From the NCBI GenBank assembly GCA_019722365.1, contig JADFUC010002243.1, positions 168,756 through 232,755 of the forward strand: 64,000 nucleotides of DNA, given 5' to 3'. This document shows, piece after piece, positions 22,499 to 34,879 of this stretch. This stretch comes from Lithospermum erythrorhizon. Its lineage: Eukaryota; Streptophyta; Magnoliopsida; Boraginales; Boraginaceae. The notes below the pieces were generated by a model, which saw only the letters and a list, made by a program, of their open reading frames with translations, was not told the DNA's origin and did not search any database. The position numbers and the translations under genes are program-made. The stretch's first letter is position 1; each line of letters opens with the position of its first letter.

Positions 22499-24360
22499 AT
22501 GAGGACCAATCTTGTACGAGTGCCTGCTTTTGTCCGGTTTGTTACCAACACGATTTCAGAAGGTTATAAAGCCATGGAATTTTATGCGTTTGACGAATTA
22601 ATTCACCCTTCATGTACTGTAAAACGTGGAACTTCCTCGGCCTTTATAGATGAAGGCATTATAGACGACTCCTTCCGAAAGCTACCTTTTACTGTGTTAA
22701 ATTCTTGCCCTGAGATGTAGCATTGTTTCAAGTTAGAGATCAAATCTATATCATTGGTGGTTCAATGCTTTCATTGCATGTAAGTCGCATGGTGTCATCT
22801 TGGGCAGCCAATGGAGTTCAGTTTGAGCAAATATCACAACTTTTAAACGAGGAGGCTAAAAACTACCTGGCTAGAGATAATCCTATAAAGTGTCTCCATC
22901 GATGTCCTTCTAAGAGGGTTAAACGCTTCCAGTATCAGAAGTTCCTTGATTCACTACCTAAAAACAACCAAAAGGGAAAAATTTTGGTTGGTGAATTGGA
23001 CGAGGATGCTTCAAATGATTCCCCAACATTCTGGGAAACATGTCCATCCCTTTCTATAGGTCGGATAGAAGCCCATGTTTTGCATCTTGGAGATAAATTA
23101 TATGCAATTGGAGGCATTAATAATGATGGTGAGCAGAGTCCTCTCGTTGAAGTATTTGACCAGGCTCAGGGTGCATGGACTCCTGTTGGTAGTGAGAACC
23201 CTCCAGATATCCAACCTAATTACCTAGTATCAGCCGCTATCAAAGAAACTAACACTATCTTGATTGGATCAAATGACTCATTCTATTCATTGGAGTGTGG
23301 AGGATGTTGGCAATGAAGTAGAAGGCCGATGAAAAGAGAATTACATAAAATGTCCGTCCGACTTAATTGATGTATATGTTTTTTCGAACCAGGGTTAACT
23401 AATAAGCATTAATGCACTGTGGTATACTCAGGATGCATCTATGGATTGGATCTGATTTCTATGTAAATATTTTTACTGTTGATTTAGCGGATCTGTATAT
23501 AATGTTGATTGGCTTCTATCCTGGGCTGGTTGGATCTTGGTGCAGGGACTTTCCTTAATTTATACTGGAAGCGAGTGCTTTTACCTCCATTGATGACCAC
23601 GGAGTTGAGCATGACTTAATAGATCACCATTGCATATCAACTATGACCGTTTGGATAAAATTGAGTCCAACATGCCCTTTCCGGGGTGAATTACAAAAAC
23701 AGTTGTTTCACGTTACAAATGTTATGCTCCTGGGGTTGAGTATGTTACCTTTCGGCTCTGCCTTTGCAATGTAAGCATCTTTTTATTTCTAGATCATTAC
23801 CATGGTCATAGCAGTTACTACATTAATGTTCTTATTTTCTTTTTATTCTTCAATTTCTTTTGAAGAGATATCCCTTTTCCCCACGAGAAGAAGGTGCACC
23901 TGTGAGTGTCTATTGCACTATGGCGGTTTTGTGAGTAAAATTACGCTTTGCTTATCTTATGCACTTCTCTCTATTTATGTGTTTTGGTCATGAAGCTATC
24001 CTTATTAATTAGAAATGGTTGATGTTAGTATGCTAAATGATTGTTCAATTTTCAAATAAGAAAAGGTTCGAACCTCTGTGAGTTCTCTTCCTGCTCAATT
24101 TGCAGGCTCATCTCAATATTTAAAAAAAAAAAAAAATTCAAGTAAAGAAGATCTTGCATCTTGTATCCACTTCTAACCATTCCGTTAATCGGCATTCGTT
24201 ATGATTTTTTGACTCCATGATTAGTTAATTTTGCATATCATGTTAACTTCATTTGTATTCAATAAGATGAATATGCAATTGTAAAAAAGTTTCTCGTTTT
24301 CCTGATTGCAGTTGCTTTCAAGAAATCAAATGTATCAGATTTTCGTTTAGAGGGCTTAAA
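22499..24360 (+). pseudogene. Kelch-repeat-type protein gene, copy C (two frameshifts)
   Basis: ATG at 22499. The first frame runs 74 codons to 22720, and one shift near 22712-22720 joins it to the frame through 23316. The latter has a first kelch-like blade around FQVRDQIYIIGG and a second with VLHLGDKLYAIGG, VEVFDQAQGAWTPV and PNYLVSAAIKETNTILIGS. A second shift near 23300 leads to a degraded 3' half (23330-23770) that matches copy B's WEWHRS...KCYAP region. Intron donors and acceptors match copy B (GTAAGC after 23770, acceptor near 23865, TTGCAG at about 24310). Kelch propellers mediate protein binding and no other domain is visible. The breaks may be real or consensus errors. Confidence 0.78.
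24051..24150 (+). mobile_element. Short SINE-derived insertion (copy C), orthologous to that in copy A
   Basis: Insert 24064-24136 begins with an intact B box, GGTTCGAACC, and ends in a 14-15 A run. It is flanked by ttcaaataagaaa (24051-24063) and ttcaagtaaagaa (24137-24149). The identical location in copy A and absence in copy B show a single insertion before the A/C duplication. Confidence 0.7.
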
Positions 24361-24533
24361 TGTCTACTACTATGTTTAAGATTTGTTATGTGATCAACTC
24401 TCGTTTATGCATTTATGTCTTTCTGTAATGAACTACAATTCACATATTCGTCGTCTTTCTGTAATGAACTGTGGTCAATTTTTTATATAATCAACAATTT
24501 TTTTTAAATATTGAGCAATAAAGCATACTAAGC

Positions 24534-25809
24534 AAGGCCAGGCGTGAAAGCGGGTACCATTTGTCAATTGGAGCAGGGGAGACTTTATGCGTCTCATCAT
24601 GCAAGTCTCTATCAGGCTCAAACCAAGCCGCATAATTTGGTCTTACCCGACTCAACCCGTCTCCACATAACCCGACTCCATATGACCGACTCAAACCGAC
24701 TCCATAGAACCCGACTCTACTTAGTCTCCATAGAAACATATTCTAACCCGTCTCCATGAACTCGAATCTAACCCGTCTCACTTATAAGCCCGGCCTAAAT
24801 CCGACTACAAGCCCCGACTTCAATTACCCATAAATAAAATCCGACTCGACTGTCTCACGCCATTCGAACCGATGCAAAAAAATTCAAATTTCGAATCCCG
24901 TCAGGCGCCGCCGCATTTAAAAAAAAAAAAAAGCGATACCGGTTCTGGCTGCGCCGATAACATGTAACAACGGAACATGACTTTAAAAATTCATCAAATC
25001 ATAAAACAAATATAAAAAGCATCCAAAGATCCGATTCGTCAACCGGTACAAGCAAATATAAAAACATCAAAGATTCAAACATAAAATATAACAATTCATA
25101 TAACAAATACATATTAAAATCAAACATATTAAGCATCCATATTCATATATAAACATCAAAAGCGTTAATTAAATATAAGCTTGTCAAGCAATATTAAACG
25201 ATATTAAATATAAACATCAAACATTAATTTATATAAAACATCAAACATTCAACCTAAAATTAAAATAAAAAACCAAATTACCTATTCGAAACTTGAATAT
25301 AGTATTTCCCTACAACAAAAGTAACAAAAATAAATTACAAATATATTCACCAAACTACATTATTAAAGATAATAACAAAAATTTAAAAAAAATGAAGAAG
25401 TAAGAATTACCGTTTTGGTCAACAGCTATCTACAAAATATATATATAAATTAGAATTACCTCCTTGAATTCGTATTAAAATAAAAAGAAAGTGAATAAAG
25501 TATTAATAATTACCTCTTTAAAGTCAACTACAAAATAAAATCAAATTTAATGTTAGTAGACAATAAGTATGGAAATAGAAATTAATAGCATAGAATAAGA
25601 GGATATTATGTTGTGGGTTTGGAAAAAAATTGTTGGAATGATGATAATGTAGCAGAGATATATATAGGAAAATGAGAATTTGGAACCGCAATGCCGTCAG
25701 GCTCCGTTTGAAAATAACTTATTTGAATTTCCCTCGATTTTGTAGGAGGCGGAAATATCAAGTTGAAAAAAGATTGAAATTTTTATAAGCCCGTCTCACA
25801 TCAGGCCTT
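24534..25809. mobile_element. Candidate non-autonomous hAT-like transposon
   Basis: The left end aaggccaggcgtgaaagcggg and the reverse complement of the right end, aaggcctgatgtgagacggg, align with few differences as terminal inverted repeats. The left subterminal region (24645-24800) repeats cccgactc/cccgtctc about ten times, typical of hAT subterminal motifs. The interior (24960-25600) is AT-rich and non-coding. No transposase. No convincing 8-bp target duplication could be read, so the class is provisional. Confidence 0.45.
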
Positions 25810-26185
25810 CGTTCCCAGGCTTCGATAGTTGATTGCGGGGAAAAAATCTGAGTTTGCAAACCGAACTCTGTCATGAACACAAATATGAAGAAGCGATAAA
25901 TACATATCACGAGTTTTTGAATCTGATATCAGAAACAATAAATACAACATACTCTTCGCTTCATTTAATGCGTTCAATCTGAAGTTTAATACAAAGTTGC
26001 AAATTCTTTTATGAAAAACTTGTAACTTAAAATATTTGATTATTAATTGTCTTGGAGTTGTCTTCTAAATCGCGTCGATTAAGTGAAGCAACTTACAGTA
26101 CCAACTAAGTAAAAATATTACACAGTAGGCATATAAAGATATGATGCGGGGAAGTGCAAAATGCCACAACCCTTAATATTTTATA
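25810..26185. other. Spacer, nothing recognised
   Basis: AT-rich DNA between the hAT-like element and the Mutator-derived array. No feature supported. Confidence 0.5.
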
Positions 26186-27404
26186 GGTAATCATGGAGAA
26201 GATAAAGAATGTATCTGTGGAAGCTTTTGAAGCCTTAGACAGAATTAATCGAATGAAGTAATAAAAAGTGCATTCGAGAATTTGGATAACTTATGATGAA
26301 CTTGTAAATATTGAGGTGGAGCATTTAATAACGTTATTTTGAGGGCAATGTATCAACCTATTCTAACCATGTTAAACAACATTCACCAAAAAGTTATGAA
26401 AATGTTGCATAAACAAGCTGCACATGCAAAAAAAAGGAAAGGATATATTGCCCCGCATTGGGCCACCGTGATGGGGGTATAGAGAGGGAAAACCCGATGG
26501 AATATCGCGTTGATGACCATTGCGATATAGGTGTCAACTCCATCATTCTTGGAGTTGCAGATCTGGCGTACCGTGTGCACGAAGTTTGCGTCTTTATTTT
26601 ACCCCACAAGGATACAAGATTGTTTGTTAATGATGAATTTTTTAAGACAACATGATACTCATGACTCACTAGCAAAAGGTAACTTTTTATTTGATTATGC
26701 ATTGGGTCTTGAAAAAGATATAGTTGTTGAATTGCCTCATGTCGAGCATCGATTGTGTGTGAATCACTTACATGCCAAATGGAGTAAGAGATTTTCTAGA
26801 AAGGCCTATGAAGATATGATGTGGGAAGTAACGGCAGTAACAACGAGGAATATTTAAACTTTGTCATGGAGAAGGTAAAGCATGTGGCAGTGGAAGATTT
26901 TGAAGCCTAACACATGATTGATCGAAAGAATGGACAAAAAGTGCATTCAGGCCTGGATCTAACCGTGATGAGCTTGTAAATAACTAGGGCGGAGGCACAT
27001 TTAATAAGGTTATTTTCGGGCAAGGGATCGACCTATTAACCATGTTATCACTTGTCACTTAAAAAGATATGAAAATGTAGCGTAAACAAGCTGCACATAC
27101 AAAAAAGGAAAGGCGATATTAACCCGCATTGGGCCACCATGATAGGGCACGAGAGAGGCAGGAGCAATGGAAATGCGTCGCGTTCAATGGCCATTCTTGA
27201 TATGGGGTGTCAACTCCACATCATGCTTGGGTTGTAGATGCGCAAAGGAAGCTTTGATCTTGTGGCTTGTGACTGTTGTCTGGTATACCTTGTGTGCACG
27301 AAGACTGCGTCTTCATGCCACCAAGCAAGGATACAAGACTGTTTGTTAATGATATGTTTTAAGATAACACATGATACTCAGGCCCGACCCAGTAGTAAAT
27401 TTTT

Positions 27405-27545
27405 ATTAGAGCACCTTTTTGGCATTTGAACTTTTTATTTTGGCTCCTGATCTTTTTATCTGGCACTTAAACTTTTTATTTTGGCAAATGAACTTTTTAT
27501 TTTGGCACCTGAACTTTTTATTCTGCACCGGAACTTTGGCACTTA
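27405..27545. repeat. 21-22-bp minisatellite within the MULE array
   Basis: Six consecutive imperfect copies of (g)aactttttattttggcac(c)t. The minus-strand translation shows the period as a repeated seven-residue QNKKF(K/R/I)C pattern. Related but more degenerate copies occur at 27640-27790 and 28520-28650, once in or next to each MULE unit. Confidence 0.85.
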
Positions 27546-27639
27546 TTCTAACCATGTTAAACAATGATACAGAGAGAATTTGTTTGTTAATGATCATTTT
27601 TAAACAACCATGATATTCATGATGACCCGACCAAAGGTA

Positions 27640-27790
27640 ACTTTATTTGGCACCTCGCTTTTATTTGGCACCTCGACTTTTATTTTGCTTTGAACTTATT
27701 ATTTGCTTTGAACCTTTTTAACACACAGACTTTTTATTTTGGCTCACCAAGCTTTTTATCTGGCTTTGAACTTTTTCATCATGAACATTT
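27640..27790. repeat. Second block of the 21-22-bp minisatellite
   Basis: About six copies of the actttttattttggc/tttatttggcacctcg theme, more diverged than the 27405 block. Confidence 0.7.
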
Positions 27791-28519
27791 ATTTGTCTAT
27801 ACATAGGGTCTTGAGAATTCTATAACTGTTGAATTACCTCATGCGAGCATCGGTGTGTCTAAAACACTTACATACCCGACGGAGTACAAGATTTCCTGGA
27901 AAGACCTATAAAAATATGATGTGGGAAGTTCTGAGAACTCTTAACCACAGATATTTTGATGTTGTCGTGGAGAAGATAAAAAGCATGTCGAGAATATTTT
28001 GAAGTTATCATGGAGAAGATATTTGTTGAATCTTTTTAAAGCCTCGAGGCGAGTTGATCAAAAAAGTGGCTTCAAAAAGTACATTCGAGCATGGATCAAC
28101 TATTGAAATTATTTAATATATGGTTATTTTGAGGGCAAAGGGATCGGCTATTCTAACCTGTTAAACACCATTCCCAAAAAGTTGTAGAAAATGTTGTATA
28201 AACAAGTTGCACATTCAAAAAAATGGAAAGGAGATATTGCCAGCGTTGGGCCATCATGATAGGGTATATATAGAGGAGAAGCAGTGGAGTATATCATTGC
28301 ATTGTCGCGATTCTTGATATGGAATTGTCAAGCGCATTTAAATTCTTGGGTTGTAGATGTGCAAAGAAAGCATTGTTAGCACGTAACTGCGGCGGTTGTC
28401 ATTATACCCGTATAATGCGCGGGGTGCGAACACGTGGCACCAAACAAAGGAAACAAGTTTGTTTGTTAATGAGGCATTTTTTAAGACAGCATGATATTCA
28501 TGGTACGACCCGACAAATG

Positions 28520-28655
28520 CTAACTTTTTATTTTAGCTTTGAACTTTGTACTTTAAGCGCTTGAACTTATTATTTAGCACTTAGCACCTTTTTAACACCT
28601 AAACTTTTTATTTTGGCACTGAATGTTTTTAAATTGGAACTTTTATTTGTCTATG
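28520..28655. repeat. Third block of the 21-22-bp minisatellite
   Basis: Four to five degenerate copies (aactttttattttagc, aacttattatttagcac, aactttttattttggcac) next to the third MULE unit. Confidence 0.65.
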
Positions 28656-28914
28656 CGTAGGGTCTTGAGAATCGCATAGGCGATGAATTACCTCATCTTT
28701 GTGAGCATCGATGGTGTGTAAAAACGCCTTGCGTACTATTGGTCTGACATTTAGTGGAAAGACCTCTGACATTACGCATGCCTATTGACCCGTAGATGCA
28801 TAGGTCGGAATCGTCGTACCTGGTACATAATGATTCTTGAATTCTGATACCCTGGTACTTAAAACATCCATCAGTAACTTGGGCGGACATTTCACAATAA
28901 TTTATTCCACCGAC

Positions 28915-29240
28915 TAGGCGTGGCAAAGCGAACGGGTACCGGTGGGCCGTTCGAGAGCCCGGCCCGCGGTCGGTTCGTATTCGGCCGGGCCCGCCCGGGA
29001 GCCACGAGCGGCCCCGGTTCGTTAATAAGTGAATTCGGACGGGGCAGTATTGAGCTGAGCCCGGCCCGATTCGAGCTACCCAGTAGCCGGTGGGCCTTCG
29101 GCCCGGGCCAGTTGAGGCCCACAGGCCCCGGTATTAGCGTGAGTGTTATGAAGCGGTACCACGTTAATAAATATTGCATTTTCACGCTATAAGCATTGGT
29201 ACCCGTTCCATCATGCGCGGTACCACGTTTCGCAGAAGAA
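28915..29240. mobile_element. hAT-type terminus: GC-rich end with GGTACC motifs
   Basis: A sharp switch from AT-rich to very GC-rich sequence occurs at taggcgtggcaaagcg (28915), the usual look of a plant hAT terminal inverted repeat (T/CAGGGGTGGCAAA-like). It is followed by ccggcccg-type repeats and gcggtaccacgtt/cggtaccacgttt motifs near 29155 and 29216. The matching opposite terminus was not found. It probably belongs with the GGTACC array at 30940-31140 and the transposase at 31336-33131. Confidence 0.6.
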
Positions 29241-30935
29241 AGTCTGAATTTTCAAGAATCATGACATTGAGCATACGCGCGTTCATTCGTTCACACGTTC
29301 ATTCATTCAGCATTGAAACACCATAAACATTCAAAACATTCAAACATTCCCCAACATTCACATCATTTAACAACTTGAATAAAAATGCGTAAATAACAAA
29401 CATTGTTTTAAGCGGAAAAAACATCATAAATATAATATCGCAACACATTTCTTCATGTGTTTGCTTTCAGCAGTTCTTAATGCAACTATAAATGGAGGAG
29501 GTGGGCGTGATAGAGGAAACCTCCGTTGTTGAGGAAAGTGTTGTGCGATCTATTAAGCGCCCGGACATCCGGCCATATGGATCCTTGTCGCGAATCATTT
29601 CGTTGATCATCCTGCTTCCGATTAAGCCGTAGCATCGACATCTCGTAGCCTTGACCCGGTGTCGTAACAACCTCTTCAAAGTGTCACCTCCGGCTCTCAT
29701 TTGGTTGTTGCGAGGGTAAGTAGCCTCAATTTGAGGATACAATTGAACCTCTCCACACGCCAATTTCCCAAGGAACCCTTCTCAGACACCCGGGCTTTCT
29801 GCGCTGATTGTAGTTCCTTTGACACTAACCTCCTCATAGTTCTGTGATCTCACTTCGATCTCAACGCCATATCCACAAATAAACCTCAAACTTACAAATC
29901 GAGGCTTTTTGAAATCATTGCCAGCTTTATTAACTTCCTTACTCAAACCAATCCCCAGGATGACACACGTTTTCCTACTAACCAACAAGTAGGACAAAAA
30001 TCGTACCATGTTGTGGCGCACTTATTCTTATGATGGAAATGTGTTCGAGGATACTTGTGGGGAGTAGTTAACCTTTGTATCGGTCAAGAGCGCCCAGTTG
30101 CGATCATTTGTGTCGGCGCTAAAGTTCGATGGCGACTAGTTGTAGAACAGTATTCGCCCAGACCACGCGGATACAACTTCACGCCCATCTGGTGTATTTA
30201 TACACTAACTTAGGGTTATGGGCTCTACGATTATTATTAAGCATATTCGCACAATCCGTTTGGCTAATTAGCGATTCTCGCGCCACCCCAGTGGGATAAT
30301 CCTACCTTCCATTCATCGTTGCTCGTCATAAGTAATACGAGTCGTAAAAAATTCATTCATAAGATCCTCCTCCGTAATCATTCTATCATGGGGAATTAAG
30401 CCATTATCTAGTTAGGCCTACGGTCGTACCCGTAGTCTTATAAAATTGAACTACAATTTCGGATACCGTTCCTTGGCCCAAATGTACAAATATTTGCTAA
30501 TTGAGCATTTTTCTAGGTATTGGAATGCGAGATTGCAAGTAAGTGTTTTGATGGAGGCCTCGTCGAGATAGACACCTTGTCGTGCATTTGTTCTCCACTT
30601 TCAAACGACACCGGCTTCGCGTGGTCATCCTCCTCAGAAACTTTCCAAGTTCCTCACCGTATTGGGGTTCCGCCTCGCCAATTCTGACGCTGCTTTTCTC
30701 TTTTTTTTTTCCTCCACGTGATGATTGTGCCCCCTCTTGTCCCTTATTTTGTTGTTTTTTGGTGCCATTTTATAAATTAAACAATATATTGCAAATGGAG
30801 AGTATAAAAGAAGTTTATGGAGTGGGGTATAAAATTTATCTAAGAAATTTGAGGAGAATTTGTGGAGAATTTGGCTTGATGAGAGTATGTTAATAATGGC
30901 TTGAAGTTCAAAGTCGCGCTATTAGGCCGCATACG
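29241..30935 (-). other. Interior of the hAT-end region; unassigned minus-strand frame
   Basis: Minus-strand 30021-29467 is open except for one TGA at 29779-29781, about 180 codons in one frame, with no family I recognise. The 3' flank (29330-29470) has repeated cattcaaacatt strings. The 30700-30890 stretch looks like an untranslated leader (TTTTTTTTTCC, then ATTGCAAATGGAGAG). It could be a transposon accessory ORF or a filler sequence; I do not assign a function. Confidence 0.3.
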
Positions 30936-30939
30936 ATAT

Positions 30940-31140
30940 AAAGCGTGGTACCGTTCCATACTAAGCGGTACCGCGTTTAACAAAGAATGTATAACCCGAT
31001 TTGAAGTTAAGCGTGGTACCGTTCCATAATAAGCGGTACCGCGTTGCTTACGATATCTAAATGTAAGTTAATAACCTAAACGTGGTACCGTTATCTATTA
31101 ACGGTACCACGTTTAAGTATAACGTGGTACCGTTAATTTC
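30940..31140. repeat. Palindromic GGTACC subterminal repeat array
   Basis: The motif cgtggtaccgtt and its reverse complement aacggtaccacg alternate about seven times (gcgtggtaccgttccata...taagcggtaccgcg). Each GGTACC core is itself a palindrome, so the array can form hairpins. Same motif as at 29155-29225. Clusters of short repeats near the ends are transposase-binding sites in known hAT elements. Confidence 0.8.
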
Positions 31141-31335
31141 TGATAATTTATACCGTTTCAATTCCGTTTAATGCATTATCGAAAATGTAAAAGAAACATA
31201 AAAGATATTGTATTATTGAGATTACATAATTTATACTCGTGCTTACTAGGAAGTTACATTAATTTCATACACTTTCGATCAAAAATTTAAAACTATACAA
31301 ATCTAATCATCATACACTATTTAAATGCCCAGTTC

Positions 31336-33131
31336 TTAACTTTTGTCGGAATGTATTTCTATTGTGTTGTTCTCTTCATCTATTTGAATTTCTTCCTCGA
31401 TATCACTAAGATCGTCGAACAAATCTTTTTCCCTTTCCTTCAGCCAGAGTGTATCCTTATCTTGCATCCGATGCTCCGTGACCGTCCGATCCGCGTCTAT
31501 TGCGTACTTGTCGCCCCGAACTTGTAAGTCTTGAGCGTCTTTGAGTGTATTGGGCCGCCATGCTAAATCGCGGATTCACTAGCTATTATTGACATAGGTA
31601 TAGAAAATATTTCTTTTTGCCGTCTTAGACGATACGGAAACAATGCTTCGCTTAATCGCCCACCATTTGATATATCAAAGGGTTATTATCGTTATATTGA
31701 CTCGGTGATTCAAAGTTAGTAATTAAATATTGGGTTAACTTATTAGTGTCTTGTGGGCGATTGAATTAGTGTTACCTAGTAATTATGTAAAAGCGTTCCT
31801 TAGGTGATCATGGTGACTTCGTATCTTGCTCAACGCGAGAATATTAAAACTTGTTCAGCTACCCCAGGAATGCGGCACTACTTTTGCCCGTACTTGGCCC
31901 GATATTTGCTATACATATTATACATATACGTTTCAATTTCCATCTTTCCATTTTGAGCTTGTGAAACTTTTCTTTAGTTCGGGATTAAAGGATACTAATG
32001 CTTCGTAATAGGATTTGACATAGAAATTAAAATGACTTAATTTAGCGTTAGGATCCAAAATTATACAGAATTGCATATGCGTAATGGGATAGGATGAAAA
32101 TATTTTAAACTTGTCTTCGTAATTCGGAACCATATCTCTAACTTGACATGACCAAATGTTGGTCATATGAATGGAAAAGATTACTTGATACATTCCTAGC
32201 GAAGATGGAATATTTGGTTCATATTGGTTGAAAAAAACTTTGGTGCCAATCTTTAAATGGCTCAAGAAATTTAAGTAATTCATAACAATATTTCCAATTA
32301 TTATATGTGAGTGGGGGATAATATTCACCAATGGGAGCATGCATCTCATAAAATAGTTGTAATTTCATCCTTATACATATATGCAATTAGTAGATCGTAA
32401 ATTAAGTTCCATCCCCAGTGTCATGATCAAAATTAATTTTAAACTTTTTCCACGAAGCCTCAGCCAATTTTTATATTCATGTGCTAACCCGCCATTAACA
32501 ACAAATTAACGGCCTTACGAATTGGTAAAATAAACTCGTCGAACAACGTGTATTCCGTCTTTAGCGACTAATTGAAGGGTATTGAGCATAAACATCTAAC
32601 ATGAAAAAGTTCACTAAAATCCGGTTTAATAGAGGCATCTTTAATCTTTCAATTGATCTCACGTTATTAGCGGGCCAGCGTTATCAAATAGTGAAGTAAT
32701 CTATTCAAACATTTATAATCATTAACCAGTATACGCTTCGAAATTTGAATATTGTTATGTTTAGCAATTGATCTAAAATATATAATTCTCCTTTGTAAGA
32801 CCCAATCATGATCAATCCAATGGCATGTTACACACATTATATCAAAATCAAAGACACCGATAACGCTGAGTGAGCACATTTTATAAGGCAAATTCATGAA
32901 GATTTTACATAGAAGATCTTTTTCACTTTTAAAATATTTAAAAGCATAGTTTCGTAAAGTAGACCGAGGGATACGTATTGCTCGGGGATTAACGACATTT
33001 TGAATCCATTTAGTGAAAGCATGCATCCTCACAATGATTAAAAGGCAAAGAACTACCGTTACAAATTTCGTAGTTTGATCACATATCGCAGAAATCTTTT
33101 TAAAAAAAGTTTTTGCCGGTTTGGGTATCAA
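31336..33131 (-). pseudogene. hAT transposase, copy 1 (degenerate)
   Basis: In order on the minus strand: 33131-32667 contains DFDIMCVTCHWIDHDWVLQR and RIIYFRSIAKHNN, the RNase H-like core segment of plant hAT transposases (YMCVTAHFID..WKLQKRI type). 32349-31933 contains MTNIW, PNYEDKFKIFSSYPITHMQF and ILDPNAKLSHFNFY, the region before the dimerisation domain. Near 31600 the reading EIFSIPMSIIASESAI is the hATC dimerisation signature. A short acidic tail ends at a TAA at 31336-31338. The BED zinc finger end and first Asp are not readable. Several stops and shifts occur, so no active protein is expected. Confidence 0.8.
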
Positions 33132-33850
33132 TGGTTCTTGTATACACCCTCCCCACCTGCGTCTTTAGTTATCTTATGACCACTTGAATTAATACGCTTA
33201 AGATGACCCGGTTCCCCTACCCCCGTTTTCCATGATAAGTACTCTGTTTAAGCGAGTTGCGTTTGTTTTCAGTGCTCCAGAAAATGTTCCAAATCCATGA
33301 AGTTTTTTCTCTCAATAATAGTAGTATCCATAGAACTAGATTGAGAGTTAATGAGGGAGTAGTTCATCGTAAATTAACAAAATGTTGGACATACTAATAC
33401 TTATCACTTTGAATACTTTTTTAAAGGGTACGTTCTTTACTTAATTAATTAAGAAGAACAAATATCAAAATTTATAAAAAGTTGAAAGATAATACCCGAT
33501 CGTAAATGGAGCAAGGTAAGATCGTTGATTCACTTGATTTAGTTGATTGTAACGAACAAGCCCAAAAACCACAAGTACTGAATATTGTAATTGCTTCGAA
33601 AGTGATTCTTATTTATTTGGTATTTGCTTAAGAATGATTGTGAGTTGTGAGAAATGAAGGGAAGTGTTGCCCCCTTTTATAGACCTCTTCAATTTGAGTT
33701 TTGGAAAATGTAGAATGGTTTGTGCGAGGGGTCAAGCTTGATTATGCTGGATTTAGATGAAGCAATCTGCGTTACACTTACGAAGCGTTTATATTCTGAA
33801 ATTAACATGAGTAGCGTAATATGTTAGCGTTTTCACGTTTAAAACAAAAT
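33132..33850 (-). other. 5' region of hAT copy 1
   Basis: Upstream of the transposase core on the minus strand. The segment 33600-33690 (nnttgtgagaaatgaagggaagtg then ccttttatagacc) resembles 36000-36050 upstream of copy 2, which fits a shared element leader with a TATA-like box. No reading frame is supported. Confidence 0.4.
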
Positions 33851-34800
33851 AATGAGCATAATAGAGACACGAAACTGCTTCCAATATAAACCGACAAGTC
33901 GACAATAGAAACAACACAAGATAAAATGTTCGACAACTACATAACATAATAATTGTTCAAATACTAAAATGCAAACCATAAATACTAAATTGTTCGAATA
34001 CCAAAGTACATGACATAAAATAAAATGAACCATAATTGTTTGAAAGTACATAACATAAAACCAAAACACATTCACTCATGTGTTTCTTGATTATCGTCGG
34101 CTATTTGGCGGTGGTCAGTGAAACCCTACGTCATCAACTGTGTCTACCACTTACAGAGTGATCGTCCAAACAATCTTTTGGCCTTTCAAATTGTACTTAT
34201 CACATTATTATGAATTTCTTAGCCTACGACCCTTTGTTAAGAATACATTGCTGATCCTTCCTCTTCCTTTAGATACTTTTTGCACCACCTGCTTTCTAGA
34301 TATTAAATCATAGTGTCGCCTTACTACTCATTTCCAAGGCACTAGATAAATAATCTTCCGTAATCCTACCACGGACACCATTAACATTATAATGCATTTT
34401 GACCCTCATTCAAATTAACAGCATAAGCAATTATAAAATTGATCCACTAATGAGGTACAGTACCAACGAAAGTTGGAATTTTATCAAGTTTGGTATTTGA
34501 TAATAAGTCGAACAAAATGTACTATTACCTCCATAATAATTTCCGCTCGAGCGGCCCGTACAATCCCTTTCTTACATTTTTGGATTAGCATTAAGCTTCC
34601 TCACTTCATTGCTCGCCGCCATTTGGCTGCCCTCGAACTTCAGACGGTGGTAGTGATGGTGACGGTGGAGAGAGGTTGTTTTCAGGTTCTCTTTCGTTCC
34701 CGAGTTACCTGCTTGGTCTTGACTTTTGTTTTACTTTTTGAACTTTTTTGGTCCCATTTTTCGAATTGGAAGCAATTGAGTAATTGAATATGTTTAATTG
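33851..34800. other. Unassigned spacer between hAT copies
   Basis: AT-rich with repeated aacataaaa/tgttcgaa strings at 33900-34080. Short open frames lack family similarity. Nothing supported. Confidence 0.4.
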
Positions 34801-34879
34801 ATACTAATTTGGAGGAATTGAGTAATGGAATATGTTAAATATAATAGTTGGATATATGTTTGATACTAATTTGGAGGAA

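Larger units (their letters stand above)
26186..28780 (+). mobile_element. Three-unit tandem amplification of a Mutator-like (MULE) transposase fragment
   Basis: Each unit carries two protein-like blocks. One resembles the MULE segment before the catalytic Glu region (26704-26830: VVELPHVEHRLCVNHLHAKW). The other resembles the downstream part up to the SWIM zinc finger (26190-26600 and 26860-27350: VMEKVKHVAVEDFEA, then KRKG, PHWA and a cysteine-containing stretch). The first block recurs near 26740, 27850 and 28700, the second near 26400, 27090 and 28195. All copies are full of stops and shifts. The transposase N-terminus, DDE core start and terminal inverted repeats are not visible. Inference: a dead MULE fragment later duplicated in tandem. 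Confidence 0.7.

Noticed and set aside
24870..24935. A SINE at the ttcgaatccc plus A-run
   Set aside because: The B-box-like string is imperfect, and no target duplication or tRNA-like 5' end could be found.
27405..27545. Regular spaced repeats resembling a CRISPR array
   Set aside because: Units abut without unique spacers, and the context is plant transposon DNA. It is a minisatellite.
27406..27597. Protein with repeated QNKKF motifs
   Set aside because: The periodicity is simply the translation of the 21-bp minisatellite.
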